A DNA stretch of 64,000 bases from Morinoia aosen (GCA_030386875.1 CM059563.1:51215602-51279601), one strand, 5' to 3'; positions 35,181-47,680 are shown, counted from the first letter of the stretch. Translations and numbers: made by a program. The notes: generated by a model from the sequence alone, not told the origin.

Positions 35181-36560
35181 GTCTATGAATGGTGTTTGTG
35201 TGTTGGCATTTGCTTTTAAAAGTCGGTCCATTTCCACGTGATCCGGAGGCGCACAGTGCAGTGCAGCGAAGAGTCGTATCGTTCGTCAAAGAAAAGGCTG
35301 TCGAGGAGCGGCTTATCAGCAACGCCCATCAAAATACGCTCTCCTGACGCTGGGGTGTGTGCAGGAATCGCCTCAAGACGCCATCAAGATAATAAAGAGC
35401 AGTTCTGACCCTCTAATGTCCTCTTCAGCTCTTCCCTCGTGTGAGGGTTCCATTGTTCCCTCCTGTCCTGAGCGGCACATCTGTGTCCTAGTTGGTTTCC
35501 CCTGAATCTCCCAGAAATCTACGGACCCTTGCCGTGTTTCGTTTACACTGAGGACATCTTTCATTAACAGGAGAGCTCCTATCACCTGCGGTTCCGCTGT
35601 CCTCCTTCATTAGGTGTTCTCTCCCTCAAGACAACTTCTAATTCTCAAAGGCTACTTAGTTCGGCCCCATAATTATTAGTTCTCATCGCGCCCCATCCTG
35701 TTTTTTCATTGACGCAAATATAGTGAATCTTCCGATACGACGGTCTGCGCCGTTATTGATACGGTTTACTGCTCTGATTATGGAGAATGTTTTATACCCT
35801 GAAGCTTGTTGAACAGCTTCTGTGGCACCGACAGCACAAATGAATTACATTCAGCCTATGCACTAACAAAGGTTGTAATCTCCACGCTGATATATATACT
35901 AAAGGCTAGCATACCAGTGCATCGAATAAGCCTACATTCTCTCGCTGCCAAAAGGTATTACAATCTTACTGTAGTTATGTCTCGTGGTACAATGAATATT
36001 AACGAGAAGAAACTAGAAATAGTTCCATTATAAGTGACGTTTTCAATAGTGTTAGTTACGAGGTCTAAGTAATTAGAATTATACCCATAAAAAAAGATTT
36101 GAGACCACTTTTTTGAGTGGATGTAAAACTTAAGATCTCCTCTACGGAATAAATTTTAATGCTTAACAACCCTTGCAGTGAAAGTTATAATCGGTAAATT
36201 TACTACATACAGGTACTCCTAAATACAGTAAATATGTAGTAAAGGTCAACATATTTCGTAATCACAAAAAATTTAATGTCGCAAGAAAAATTGAGGCCAC
36301 AATACGTAATTTTGTTGGAGCAGAAGAGCTACAACGAAAATTTCATTGATGAATTTACATTTAAAGTGTGCAATATTTCTTAATATTATTTTTTGCAAAT
36401 GAGCAATATCTGTTTGTGTTCTCATGTCCGGAAGTGAGACGTGACAAGGAATTCAGAAAACTTTTGTCTTGCGCAAGTCAGACGAAAATGGCCCTCACGC
36501 TGAACACCATGTCGCCTGAATTTAATGGTCGATAAAAAGACCAGAACTTGTAGCAAAAAA
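35181..36560. other. Unique DNA, no gene supported
   Basis: No feature beyond short open frames. Confidence 0.5.
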
Positions 36561-36925
36561 CCCTCAGGAGGATACAACTATTGTATCTGTGGGAATTAGC
36601 GCTCCCAGGGGGATTACGTGAATCCCGAGCTAAATGTTAGATAGGCCTTCTTTTGGTTCAAATAGAATAGGTTTTTTTTGTTTAGTTATGTACCATCTTT
36701 TTTTTCGGTTCACTGCTGTCCTTCTTTTTAGCACCTACTATTTTCTTCTCCTTCAATTTTTATCTTTTTTCATGAACTTCTTTCTCATCTTACTGTTTTA
36801 ATGCACCTTGTGCATAAATTCCGCGTTCCCTCAACTCCATACTAAATGGTGCCTTCATCCTACCCCTCTTTGAACATCTTCGTTTTGGTAAAGGGAGGTT
36901 AAAACTTTCCTATAATCAATTACTT
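36561..36925 (+). mobile_element. Interspersed repeat family A, copy 5
   Basis: Begins CCCTCAGGAGGATACAACTA, contains TTTTTCGGTTCACTGCTGTC and CACCTTGTGCATAAATTCC, and ends GTAAAGGGAGGTTAAAACTT. Confidence 0.88.
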
Positions 36926-37439
36926 GTAGCAAAAGATAAAATTTCACAGCAAATTAGCCTAAGCCCATCTCTTAAATACAGGACATCACAGAGTACGACA
37001 TTCATAGTTTTTCGGTAATCCAAATACAGGGTGAATTTTTTTGGTTAACTTTGCATAGAAATTCAATGCACGCATGCTTATTAAATGAGATTAGGGTTTA
37101 ATTGTGGATTGTCATGCGTTCAGTAAAAGTATATCTGAATTATTTAATTATTTGCTAGATTATAATGAGTTTCTTTCCATTAATATCAAACGTGGTATCA
37201 ACATCAGCTATTATTCTTTTTAAATCAGCCAGTCTTAATTTATTGGACAATAATGATTTCACAATTATCAATTTTATTTTCAAATGACTAATTTACTTAC
37301 TGCACAACAATGACCTGCTCTAATTTTCCAATTTTAATTCCTCATTGACCAACTTAAATTCCCAAACCATCAATTCTAATAATATCACAGGAGCCAATTC
37401 TAGCTCAGCAAAGACAAATTCTGTGAAAATTTTACAGTG
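36926..37439. other. Unique DNA with a solitary mariner-like end
   Basis: ATACAGGGTGAATTTTTTTG at about 37025 resembles the left end of the IS630-type elements elsewhere in this window, but no transposase or second end follows. Confidence 0.4.
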
Positions 37440-37605
37440 AGCACACTCCAAAAGAAGGAAAATTTGAAGTCCCGAACTGAAATTTGCGTGGAGCTTCTTT
37501 TTGTTGAAAATGTTTTTGTTTTAGGTGTTTTTAACATTTCTCTCTTTGGAACACCTTTTTTGTGTTTGGGGAGGCTTAATCTATCTTATCTAATACAAAC
37601 TAATG
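37440..37605 (+). mobile_element. Interspersed repeat family A, internally deleted copy
   Basis: Contains GAAGTCCCGAACTGAAATTT, CTTCTTTTTGTTGAAAATG and, after a deletion of the middle, CTCTTTGGAACACCTTTTTT then TGGGGAGGCTTAAT. Its orientation is the same as every other copy. Confidence 0.7.
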
Positions 37606-37795
37606 CAAGCTAATTAAAGAAAGTGCAAACCAATCCAAGTTAATCTAAGCCTATCTAAGCTAATCCAAGCTAATCCAATCCTATCCAAGCTAATCCAACC
37701 TAATCCAAGCCTATCCTAGCTAATCCAACCTAATACAAGTAAATCCTTGCTAATCTAAGCTAATCTAAGGTAGTACAAACCTATCCAAACCAATA
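37606..37795. repeat. Degenerate 10-bp repeat of TAATCCAAGC type
   Basis: Strings of CTAATCCAAGC, CTAATCCAACC and CTATCCAAGC run on from the TAATCTAATC-like tail of the family A fragment, suggesting that the tail seeded the array. Confidence 0.75.
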
Positions 37796-38091
37796 GAGTG
37801 TGAATTTTCCGAGTCCCTATTAACCAGGTTTGAATTGCAACACCATATTCTTATCGAAAATCTAAGAAGCGTAAGCGGAAAATATTCATGAACATATGTA
37901 CATCGCAAATTAAGACAGCAATGATTCTGAAATTTACATCGTAGTATTTCTAAACAATTGGTAAGCGTAGGTTTGTCAGTCTAACCGTCATTGCTAAAGC
38001 AATTGAAAATAATCATGTGAAGGGAAAAGTTGCAATGAAATAAAATGTCCCTGTATCGATGATACCTTTGAGGCCTATCGGTTCTTCAACA

Positions 38092-38287
38092 TCTTGCTTT
38101 CCTCTCATTCGTCCTCCCCAACCTGCAGAGCCTCGACATCTCACGGCGGCTCAGCTTTCACCCTTCAAGTTTCGCCAATTTTGCTTTCCTCTCATTCGTC
38201 CTCCCCAACCATTTGATCCTCCCCAACCTGCAGAGCCTCGATGTCTCCTCACGTCGGCTCAACTTCCACCCTTCAAGTTTCCCCAAT
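38092..38287. repeat. ~90-bp direct duplication
   Basis: Both copies contain GCTTTCCTCTCATTCGTCCT, CCTGCAGAGCCTCGA and ACCCTTCAAGTTTC. The second carries an extra internal CCTCCCCAACC segment. A pyrimidine-rich open frame here shows no family resemblance. Confidence 0.85.
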
Positions 38288-39092
38288 CCCCAGGGCTGCC
38301 GGCGCTCGGCCTGCCTCCTCATGGGGGTCGTAAGTCCTCTGTAGGAGGGGACAGCTTTTCGCTGCGCAGTGTTGCCACCTCAGTAAATCCGCCTTAAAAA
38401 ACTGAACTTCGATCTTTAGTTACCAAGCCAATGAAATGTGAAGTAACATCACTCCGGGAAAAGTTACGTACGCAAGCTAGGCGGCTTATCTTCCTCTGAT
38501 TTGAATTTTTTTTCGTTGTGTTCTTTTTTTTTTGCTAAACTATTGAATTTATTTCTCATTTTTAAATGTCTACTCAGGTTTTTGATTGTTTTAAATTGAT
38601 GAATTCTCAAAGGTGAATGTAAGTTTGCTTTTATTCTCAGCATCAAAAGCAACGAAAATTAATTTCGAGAGTCATCACGAAATACCTTAAACAAATCATG
38701 CCAATGGAATATTCCAAATCCTGATACAATGTCACTTTGGAAGCATTTAAAATTTAAACAAGATCGTGCTCTACTGATTTTGCGAATGCACTCACAAACA
38801 CAATTCAGAGCTAGAGTCACTAATGTTACTTCACATGTAAATCGCTCAGCTTCAGTGACGTGTATTGATCGATCTAAAATAAAAAATTTTCTCGCGGATA
38901 TTTTCCTTTAAGCACAAGGACTGAAAGCTAGTGAATGAAAACCTTTCTGATTTATAAAAAAACATTCTGCTTTAATTTGCTACGATTCAGTTAACAAATA
39001 TTGAATTTTGAATCAAATAATAATAATCAATTGTCTTTTGTGAAGTTACTTTGTTTCAATGAAGGGTTACTTCCATAATTGATTATATTACT
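38288..39092. other. Unique DNA, no gene supported
   Basis: AT-rich with no feature identified. Confidence 0.5.
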
Positions 39093-39932
39093 ATTATAAA
39101 TAAAAGTGCCAATATACAAGTCTTAAATCTCATTATTTATTTAGGAAAGTCAATGAAGACAAATTTCTGGAACGTTTCGACGTTTCGACCTCAAAACAAG
39201 TAGAAAAAACTAGTCAAGTATCAAATTTACATCGATCATGAACGAAGAAAGCAAACAAATATGAAAGGAACAAAATAAAAATGTTTCTGCAGTATTAAAA
39301 TTATGTTAGTAGTTGAGGAAAGGCAGATTGCATATCATTTAAAAACTGGTTTTTCTTTCAAAATATGGAGAGATTCTAGAATGCGGAGGTTTATTTCGTT
39401 TGATGCAGCGGAAATTACTCTAAAATCACCTAATCTAGCAGGACTGTCGCACTTCTCTGCATGAGAGCGGACTGAAGAGTGGGAAGGTGTGGAAAGTAAC
39501 TGATTAGTTCTAAAACTCCTGCCGGCATGCTCTGCAACACGGAATACTGAGGGCTCGAGTGGTCGAGCCCACGTACTCTGACGCACACTGTGCGCAATTA
39601 TATTTGTAAATCACAGATAAGAGCATACCTTTAGGAGTTTTATCTTTATCATTGAAAAAAGATCCTATTCTCTACGTATTGACTAACACTAACGCCTTTC
39701 CTCTACTATTAACGTAATTTTAATACTGAACTTTTTCATTTTGTTCTTTTCATATTTGTTTGCTTTCTTCGTTCATGATCGATGTAAATTTGACACTTGA
39801 CTAGTTTTTTCTACATGTTTTCAGGTTGATGATGACCCTGGTGGTCGAAACGGTACAGAAATTTGTATTCATTGACTTGCCTACATAAATAACGAGATTT
39901 AAGACGTGTATCTTGGCACTTTTATTTATAAT
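39093..39932 (-). mobile_element. Penelope-like retroelement remnant with inverted ~240-bp arms
   Basis: Arms at 39093-39327 and 39692-39932 are inverted copies sharing ATTATAAATAAAAGTGCCAA at the outer ends and CCTTTCCTCTACTATTAACG-type sequence at the inner ends. The longest clean match is around CGAAGAAAGCAAACAAATAT. Between them a - strand fragment resembles the C-terminal part of a Penelope-like protein. Inverted terminal repeats and hammerhead-like motifs are known for Penelope-like elements; here the right arm has TTGATGATGACC..GGTCGAAAC, while the left arm has lost the TGATGA part. Whether this is a natural inverted-repeat element or two nested insertions is open. Confidence 0.65.
39335..39586 (-). 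pseudogene. C-terminal fragment of a Penelope-like (GIY-YIG-type) protein
   Basis: An 83-codon frame on the - strand. It contains EHAGRSFRTNQLL, SSVRSHAEKCDS and FRVISAASNEINLRILESLH followed by ILKEKP. The arrangement (EH, a short linker, S.VR.H...C, a hydrophobic segment, then LRILESLxI...KP) is what I associate with the C-terminal endonuclease part of Penelope-like and related retroelement proteins. The reverse transcriptase and the catalytic GIY-YIG part are absent, so this is a dead fragment. The assignment is from pattern memory and needs a profile search. Confidence 0.6.
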
Positions 39933-40496
39933 TCGAATATGCAGAAAGCAAACCACTCATATATATGATTATTACTAATTTTATTGCCATTTTTGTTACT
40001 ATCATAATTTCGAAGGCTTATATATTCAGTGCAATTTTTTCACCAGCCTAAGGAGTACTCGCGTGTTGTTAATGTAAGGTGCTGTATCTATGCAACGTTT
40101 GCTTCATTACCTTTAAATAATAAACTATGTTATAATTCTAATCGAGGCAGTTTGATAACCTTTCGTTATCTTCAAATTATGTATTGCATCATGATTTTGA
40201 AGCGTTTCTTTATCACTTTAAAATCATGAATTGTGCCATTAATCGTACCACTTTGACAAGTCATCATAACTTTCATATCATGAATTTCATTATAAATAAG
40301 GCCGTAGCCATTTCGCAAACCCTTCATTACTTTCAGTAATGATTTACGTTATAAATATAGTAGTACCTGTTCAGCGACGATTTCTTCACTGTTCCAAAAT
40401 TAAATAATAGATTCTGAACTTCATTCTCTTAATGTATAAGAACGCTCCTTGATTACCTTAGATTAACATATTTTCTAATCACAACTAGAAGAAATT
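39933..40496. other. Unique DNA, no gene supported
   Basis: AT-rich with no feature identified. Confidence 0.5.
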
Positions 40497-40868
40497 TTGA
40501 TGTGCCTGGATTTCGTTTGGCCTGAGTTTCGTTGTGCCTGAATTTCGTTGTGCCTGAATTTCGTTGTGCCTGAATTTCGCAGTGCTTGAATTTCGTTGTG
40601 CCTGAATTTCGTTACGCCTTAATTTCGTTGCGCCTGAATTTCGTTGTGCCTGAATTTCGTTGTGCCTGAATTTCGTTGTGCCTGAATTTCGTTGTGCCTG
40701 AATTTCGTTGTGCCTGAATTTCGTTGTGCCCGAATTTCGTTGTGCTCGAATTTCGTTGTGCCCGAATATCGTTGCCCCTGAATTTCGTTGCCCCTGAATT
40801 TCGTTGCGCCTGAATTTCGTTGCGCCTGAATTTCGTTGTGCCTGAATTTTGTTGCGCCTGAATTTCAT
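40497..40868. repeat. 16-bp satellite TGCCTGAATTTCGTTG, ~23 copies
   Basis: Units are almost all exactly 16 bp. Substitutions cluster at the fourth to sixth positions (GTGCC, GCGCC, GCCCC variants). The - strand is stop-free in two frames and gives Asn/Gln/Arg-rich spurious open frames. Confidence 0.96.
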
Positions 40869-40872
40869 TGGT

Positions 40873-43371
40873 CCTGATCATCGACGTGTGTCGCTCCCTC
40901 CGAGCACCGCCGCCAGTTGCGTTGTTTCGGTCTCACATTTCCAGTTGCGCTATTTTGCGCTGCCCGCGTGTCGAGCAGATATAAGCTATTTACCGCGCTG
41001 CAAGGGGCTCGCTGAGAAAGTCCCTATCTAGAAATGTGTGAAAATGTTTAAGCCACTGTTATGTATTATGTCTGAGCCTCTGTTATAGTACGAAAATCCA
41101 ACTTTTTTTGTTACATCAAGTATGCTCCTACTGAGAAACATTACAGAGCGATTTCAATTTAGAGTATATTCAATAGAAATAGTTTGCATTTATCATCAAT
41201 AGACTGGAAAGACACCTAAAGCGTGAAGCGAACAACAAATAAAAAAGTGTAGGCTGATATTAAAATTTTTTGCTTCGTGTGAAGATCGTACAAAGCCTTA
41301 GGAACTTACGTAAGCCAAGAGATAAAAATGTAACTGGCATATTTGGAGCGCAGTAGCATTAATAGCTGGTGCCCTATTATTTTCTTGAAATATCTAATGT
41401 CCTTAGTCAACCTGTGTACGATTAAGAAGTCTTCTAAAAATTTTAAGTTTAATATATTCATGGTTCTTGAGATATTCTTTTCATAAAATATACCAAGAAT
41501 TCATGAAAATGATGATAATTTCAGAAAGAAAATCGCCTTACAAACAACTATTGAAGAGCAGTAAAAAATATGTATCCTAGCAACGCACGCTCCAAGCATG
41601 CGATACGAAAATAACTCCAAACATTCTGCACAAAGTGACAAGAGTTCTAGCTTTTTCTCCTCGTTCTAAAGCTGAAGAAACGGCTAATTTTTGAGTCATT
41701 CTCAAGCAATCATGGTTATTCATTGAGAAGAACGAGTCTCAGTTCTGCGCTTAAGACTCTCAGATTTCTCTAAAATTAAGCGACGAGTCAAATGGAGCCT
41801 TTCTTTCTTATGTGGCGAGCGAAGGCAGAGGAAAAGCTCTGGGGATTACGTGTTTCTATAGCTCGAAATGAAGCGATTATTGCGAGTGAAGGGCTCTCGA
41901 GAAACGCTCGGCCGTAGCTCTCTTGAGATCAGGACATTAACGCGGTTCGTTTCTCCCGAGTTCCTGTCACAAGAAATCTTCAAGTATTATTGGACTCTTC
42001 TCTGCAACCTCTTCTCAAAACAGCTTCGTCGTCTCAGATATAAAGAGAACAGTGCGCTTTCCATGTTCCAATTTTTTGAGCGTATTAATAATGCCTTAGA
42101 TGCTGGAATATGTCGAGTTCAAATTAAATGAGTTTGAATTTTTTATTTTGTGTACCCATATCTGACATCTCTTGTGATTTCGAGTCAAGCCCGAGCTCGC
42201 AAAAATGAATTTGTAATAGAAACTTCGCTATGATCTAATATTTCATTTTCTACGCATATTATCACAGAAGAAATCATTCCTCATGGGCTTGTGTTTGTTG
42301 TTAGCTTTACATCGAATGTAACTTCGTGGTATCTATTGTACTAAAGATTGTTGCATTATTAACTTTAGCTCCATCTCTTAAATTAAATATTTTCTTAGTG
42401 TTTCTTTGTATGCCTTCTTCCCAATGCCGATGATGCTGTTGTACATCTTCATTCTCGAATTACTTGCGTTCCTATTTAAAGCCGCTTGTTTGAATTAGCG
42501 CAAATTGCAGTAACCCTTCCTGAGATGGGCATCGTTAGATGTCATTCTCTTGTTATCAAACTCTTCAATTACCTCAGTAGCTCCTGTAGGGTCATCACTT
42601 GCAGCTCTAAGGAGGCGATACGAAGCGTTACGCGATAGCACTGCGAGCTTCTGACACTAAATCGTCTCTGCAAGAACCGGAGTCTCAGTCAGTGTCTAAG
42701 CTGGTGTCAACTCATCGAAGTAGTGCAACTGAGCGGGTTGGCTTTCAGCGCTCCCCTGCTTTGCCTATCTCGGTTCAGTTTTTAAGAGGACGTCGAGCTG
42801 GCAAATGGTGTGAGAGAGACATTTCTGATAAGCTTTATTGGCCGAGACTTCTGCCTAAGCGCAGTGTAATCGTGTTTTCTTTGTTCTACTTGCTGCTTCT
42901 CATGCACGGAGCTCGGGGAGAGGCAACGCAGCTTATTTTCTGCAGACTACACAAATCTTGGAGAAATGTTGGCTTGAGGTGTCAGATTAACCTCAAAATA
43001 AAATATACGGAGCTATTTTTGTTTAACGCGTGGTATTTTTGTCATTCATGTCTAAGATTTTCTAACCCTCGTTGCTGGTTCTCAAAAAAGTGCTTCTTCT
43101 GTTTGATGTCGATGTATTTAAAATCTACTGCAAAGTTTCACTCTGTGGTGCCACAGAAGATGGGCTCAATTTCTTCAGTGGAACTGGAATATATGTCGAA
43201 TGTTCGCTAAAAATTCATCGTCAGTAAACCTGGAATTAAAATTCATCCCGCAGAAGGTCGAGTTCCGGAAGATAAGCAAATTCTTCTCAATTGCAGTTGT
43301 GATATTACCTCTCTTAGCCTTATATTTATTCGTTTGTGCGATTTCAAGTTCAACAATGTGTCCGTAGAAGA
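40873..43371. other. Unique DNA, no gene supported
   Basis: The longest open frame (42692-43210, 172 codons) begins at GTG, has a hydrophobic run VIVFSLFYLLLLMHGARG in its middle and no recognisable domain. I cannot support it as a gene. Confidence 0.4.
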
Positions 43372-43439
43372 CAACGCAATCCCATATTTGCATTGCATCT
43401 TACGTAGGAAAGATACAATGCAAATATGGGATAGCGTTG
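43372..43439. other. 68-nt hairpin, 30-bp stem with two mismatches
   Basis: CAACGCAATCCCATATTTGC then attgcatctt pairs with AAGATACAATGCAAATATGG then gatagcgttg. Two internal mismatches and an 8-nt loop (ACGTAGGA) give a pre-microRNA-sized fold. The flanks do not pair further. A recent palindromic duplication would look the same. Confidence 0.6.
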
Positions 43440-43830
43440 AATCGCTTTGTAATGCTTCTCAATTTATAGGAGTTTACTTGAAGTTAGAAAATACAGTTGG
43501 ATATTCGTAATCTGTCCGCTCTTTGTCGTGTTCGTGCACGTTAGTTACCTTCATCCAGACTAATCGACATTCACTGTACAATTTTGAAACCTGTATACAA
43601 GCGTTGAATTTCCTGAGTAAATCCCTCAAGCTGCAATGTACCGCCGCTTTTTTCTTTCATCGCATACTTTTGTAAACATTTTGACGCGCAGTTCCTGATC
43701 ATATGCATGGCGAGAATCTCAGACGAAATAGCAGTTTCGTACAAGTTTGCCACGGTCTGTTACATCAAACCCTTAAATATTAACTTGCTTGTGCTTATAA
43801 GTCAGCTGTAATTTTAATGAGTGGCATGCA
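43440..43830. other. Unique DNA, no gene supported
   Basis: No feature identified. Confidence 0.5.
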
Positions 43831-44190
43831 ACCCCTCAGGGGGATACAACTATTGTATCTATGGGAATTTGCACTCCCAGGGAGAAACATACAAGGGCTC
43901 GAGCTGAGAGCTTGGTAGGCCTTCTTGTTGAGATGAAATGTTTTTTGTTATGTTAAGGAGCCCCTTTTTCTGTTCAATTCTGTCCTGTTTTTCAGCACCT
44001 ACTACTTTCTTCTTCAACTTCTATCTTGTTTCATAAACTTCTTTCCCGACTTACTGTTTCTATGCCCCTTCTGCATAGATTCCGCATTCTCTAATCTCCA
44101 TACTAAATGGTGATTTCCTCATTCCTCTCTTCGATACGCTATTTTTTTTGTAGCGGTTAGGGAGGCTTAAACTAACTTATAATCTAATCA
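43831..44190 (+). mobile_element. Interspersed repeat family A, copy 6
   Basis: Among the cleanest copies: ACCCCTCAGGGGGATACAAC at the start, TTTTTCAGCACCTACTACTT in the middle and GTAGCGGTTAGGGAGGCTTA then AACTAACTTATAATCTAATC at the end. It most resembles copies 3 and 4. Confidence 0.9.
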
Positions 44191-44862
44191 TGCAGAGTGG
44201 CAGGCAAATGCTTGTGATTTTCTACTAACGAAAATATGTCGGTACATTTAAAGAGAAATCCCATTTTTATCCACGCGTATTCTTGGATGCAAGTATTCTT
44301 TAAAAGTAGTTTTCCTAGCACGGAATTAGTTAGCATTTCTACGAGCTGAATATTCTGGCCGCATACCGTGGCTACAGAAAATTTTGATTTCTCGGCTGTT
44401 CTTAGACTAAATTTACTCGACGGCGACGCGCGGACGCTCCAGCTATCGCAGCTGCAGACGCCCATGAAAGCTAATTCTTCACGAGTTCAGCTTAGAAAAT
44501 CCTGAGCTGCTAAGAGGCGTTCTATAAAGAAAGCAGGAATTTGTTTCTTGTATTTACGATCTTCACAGCAGCGATTTTGGTCCAAGTTGCTGAGTCGCCT
44601 GATCCGAGCTCATGCGAGAATCGTGATAGCGCCGCAGTCATCCTAGTCATGGTCGTGCTGCAGTCATTTGATCTTGTACAAAAGATCGCACCCGAAGTTC
44701 TCGCGACCCATCGTCCTTATTTATAAAGTCGTTTGCACACGCTAAATATTTTGTACTGAGTAGAGAAATGTTCCTGGGGCATTGGTGAGTTTATGTAAGG
44801 AGCTCTTCTTAGGTACATCTCATTAATTCATTCCGCACTCATGTGCATACATAACATGTAAC
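44191..44862. other. Unique DNA, no gene supported
   Basis: Short overlapping open frames only. Confidence 0.5.
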
Positions 44863-45212
44863 CCTCAGGAGGATACAATTACTCTATCTATAAGAATCAG
44901 GGCTCCAAGGCGGAATATGTTAAGTCCCAAGCTAACGGTTAGATAGGCCTCCATTTTGTTGAAATGTAATAACTTTTTTGTTTTGTTACTAACTCTTTTC
45001 GGTCACGCCTTTCCTGTTTGCCAGCACCTACTACATTCTACTTCAGCTTTTATTTTTGTTTCATATTCAGTTTTATCAATTCACTGTTTCTGTTCACCTT
45101 GTGCTTAGATTCCGCGCACAAATAAGTTCATGCAATGATGCACTCTTCCTTCCTTTCTTTGGAAAGTCTTTGTCGCTATGCGGTTAGGGAAGTTCAAATT
45201 ATCTAATCTATA
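44863..45212 (+). mobile_element. Interspersed repeat family A, copy 7
   Basis: A more diverged copy: CCCTCAGGAGGATACAATTA start, CACCTACTACATTCTACTTC middle, CACCTTGTGCTTAGATTCC, and GCGGTTAGGGAAGTTCAAA end. It lies only ~670 bp from copy 6, in the same orientation. Confidence 0.85.
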
Positions 45213-47680
45213 TCATATAAAAATATTAACAGTTTTTTAAGCTCAAACTTCGAATGTTTTTGTCGCAAATTCTATTCTCATGATAAGATTAGATTGGTTT
45301 GTTTCCTACACTGTATCACTAGCATCATGTTTTTCAACTCACTCAATCATATGTTTCGCCTATTGACATGGGTATTACGATACCATTGTGTGTTAACCAA
45401 CTAAAGATCTTTTCGCAGAAACATTTTAAAACACATGTTGGTCATTGTATCATCTTTGTTAAAATTAAGCTATTTTTATTTCTCTTTTTCTTTTTGAATG
45501 ACATATCGAGCATCATTGCTTGAATGACGAAGAGTTTATACGTCCATTGAGTGAGAGCGTCAACATTACGGTATTGAGACCAGCAGAAATATAGGGCCGG
45601 CGGTTGTCTGGTGGTCTTCAGACTGCGGAACCACTGCATTGACTTGAAATACAGTCAATCCTGAAGTGAGATCAACTTATGATAACCCCAACTTCTACGG
45701 ATCACGATTAGTCTCTGTTTTTCTACTGATACGGTGTTTCGTTAACGTTATTGAATATCTGGGGAGAAAATGATAGAAAATTTTATCCGCATGTGTTGAA
45801 ATAAGCACCAAGTGTTGCACAACTCATCGAGTGTACTGCCTCCGATACGCATTAATTCTTTGCAGTACAGTGACTGTTGTCTAATGTGAAGTATTTGCGT
45901 GTCTCTTAGATCACACGACAGGTTAAAATCAGTTTTTGCGCTCCCGTCACCGAACTCTTACGCCGAGGAATACACAAAAGATTCTTTGATTCAATTTTGG
46001 TTTAGCTCGGTTTTCATGAAAAATCGTATCCTGAAGTTTTATTTTACGCGGGTTAGTTAATTTTTTGTGCATTAAACCAGATCCTCATCACCAAAATCCC
46101 GATTGTATTTTTTCATTTTAGACGTCTAATTTCGGCATGGATTTAAAGTTGATTTTTATTGGAATTTATAGTACATTGCGGACGTCTCATAAAATTTCCT
46201 GGAATTGTATTGACTTAAAAGTAGCAATTTCTCGCAAGATTTTGCTACGGCTTCTAATAAGATTGAGTCATAGCATAAATTTTTTGGTTGACTAACTGTA
46301 AAACCAATAAGTCGATTCAAATCACGCCTTTTTGCAATTAACGCCTTCGTGAGATAATTTTCTACACGTTTGGTTGAAGTTGTGATGATTCAAACATCAA
46401 ATTGTAATTTTCATAGATAGAGCTCATGAATTTGCCATTTAAATAACTCGTTATTTCCATTACCATCATTTTAATTCGTAAAGCACATCAGACACGAAAA
46501 CAAGCCTAGCGGAAAACCTTAGAATAACCCGAATGCAAGATATTTGCAGCCATCTCCCTTGGGTAATTACAGCTACCAGATGCAAAGAAAAATAGGAAAA
46601 GTATCCGACGAATTCAGCGTCCTCCAGGAAAGGCATCTGGTGGTCGGCTGCAGTAATTGCGTTTATTGGCGTTTGCGAAAAATTGGGAGGTCGATAAGAG
46701 AGAAGAGGCTCGTCGCACCCTGAATGCTTGATGAGGCTCCTCAGCGCCGGTCCAGAGCCCAAGCCTCTGCCCTCACAGCCCGGGTAACTCGGGGGTCGGA
46801 TTTTCGAACAATTTACGTCGTCGTAATCCAATAGGTAGCGTAAGTTCTTCCAAGTCGGCCTGATCTCGCTTTTTTGCTACATCACGTACCGTACGCGAGT
46901 TGAATTAGCAGAACCTACGACTGTTAGTCTTAGAAGACGTAAATTATTTGAAAATCCACTGGAAACGGGAATATTAGCTGAGGCTTGAACACTTCTAGGA
47001 TATTCAGTTCTACAATACGAGTACCTGAAATTTTCATTACACGGAGGTAACACGAATTTCATTCGTTTCATTGTTCCACACGCCTAAATTCCTCCATAGA
47101 GTCTGCAGTGTTACAGCTTCTAATGTATGTGCAATAGATTTGACAGGATTTACTTTACCTCCTGGCGGCTATGCATTGCACCCATAACTTTAAGTGTGTG
47201 AGGACGTTGGCTCAATGGCTCGCATCTTTCCACTCAGAGCGCCGGGAATATGAGGAAAGTGCGAGTGGAGCCACAGCAGTAAAGTTTTTGATTTGAGGTT
47301 TCCTTATAAAACACGTTATTGATTCTAACCATTCCTTCCCGAGATGTTGGCATGCAAAAAAAGTCATCACAAACAGTCGATGAACTTCAGACGTTCTACT
47401 TTTCTTTAAAAAATATTCTAGAGAAACTCAATGATTTTCAGATCAGTGAGCGTAGCTCTGGATTCAATACGAGCTAATGGATTCTACATGGAAGCTCTCA
47501 GGACGAAGTAACTAAGTCGAGACCGATCAGAGAGGATGACGGCTTTAATTAGCTGAACGAACTTGAATAAAATGCCTTTAAATTATGTCCTTATACTAGG
47601 TGCGTTGTCGAGTTCAGCCTCAGCAGCTCCGAGGCCACGGCTCACATTAGGCTACCGTTTCTGAGGCGCGTTCATTGCTA
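45213..47680. other. Unique DNA, no gene supported
   Basis: The longest frame (121 codons on -, 46466-46831) shows no domain or splice context. No RNA gene seen. Confidence 0.45.

Noticed and set aside
40485-40881. Asn/Gln/Arg-rich antisense protein
   Set aside because: Produced by the 16-bp satellite; 16 bp cycles through all frames.
42692-43210. 172-codon open frame
   Set aside because: Non-ATG start, no recognisable domain, composition like the surrounding DNA; one hydrophobic run is not enough.
46466-46831. 121-codon - strand frame
   Set aside because: No domain, no promoter or splice context; length is within chance for this composition.
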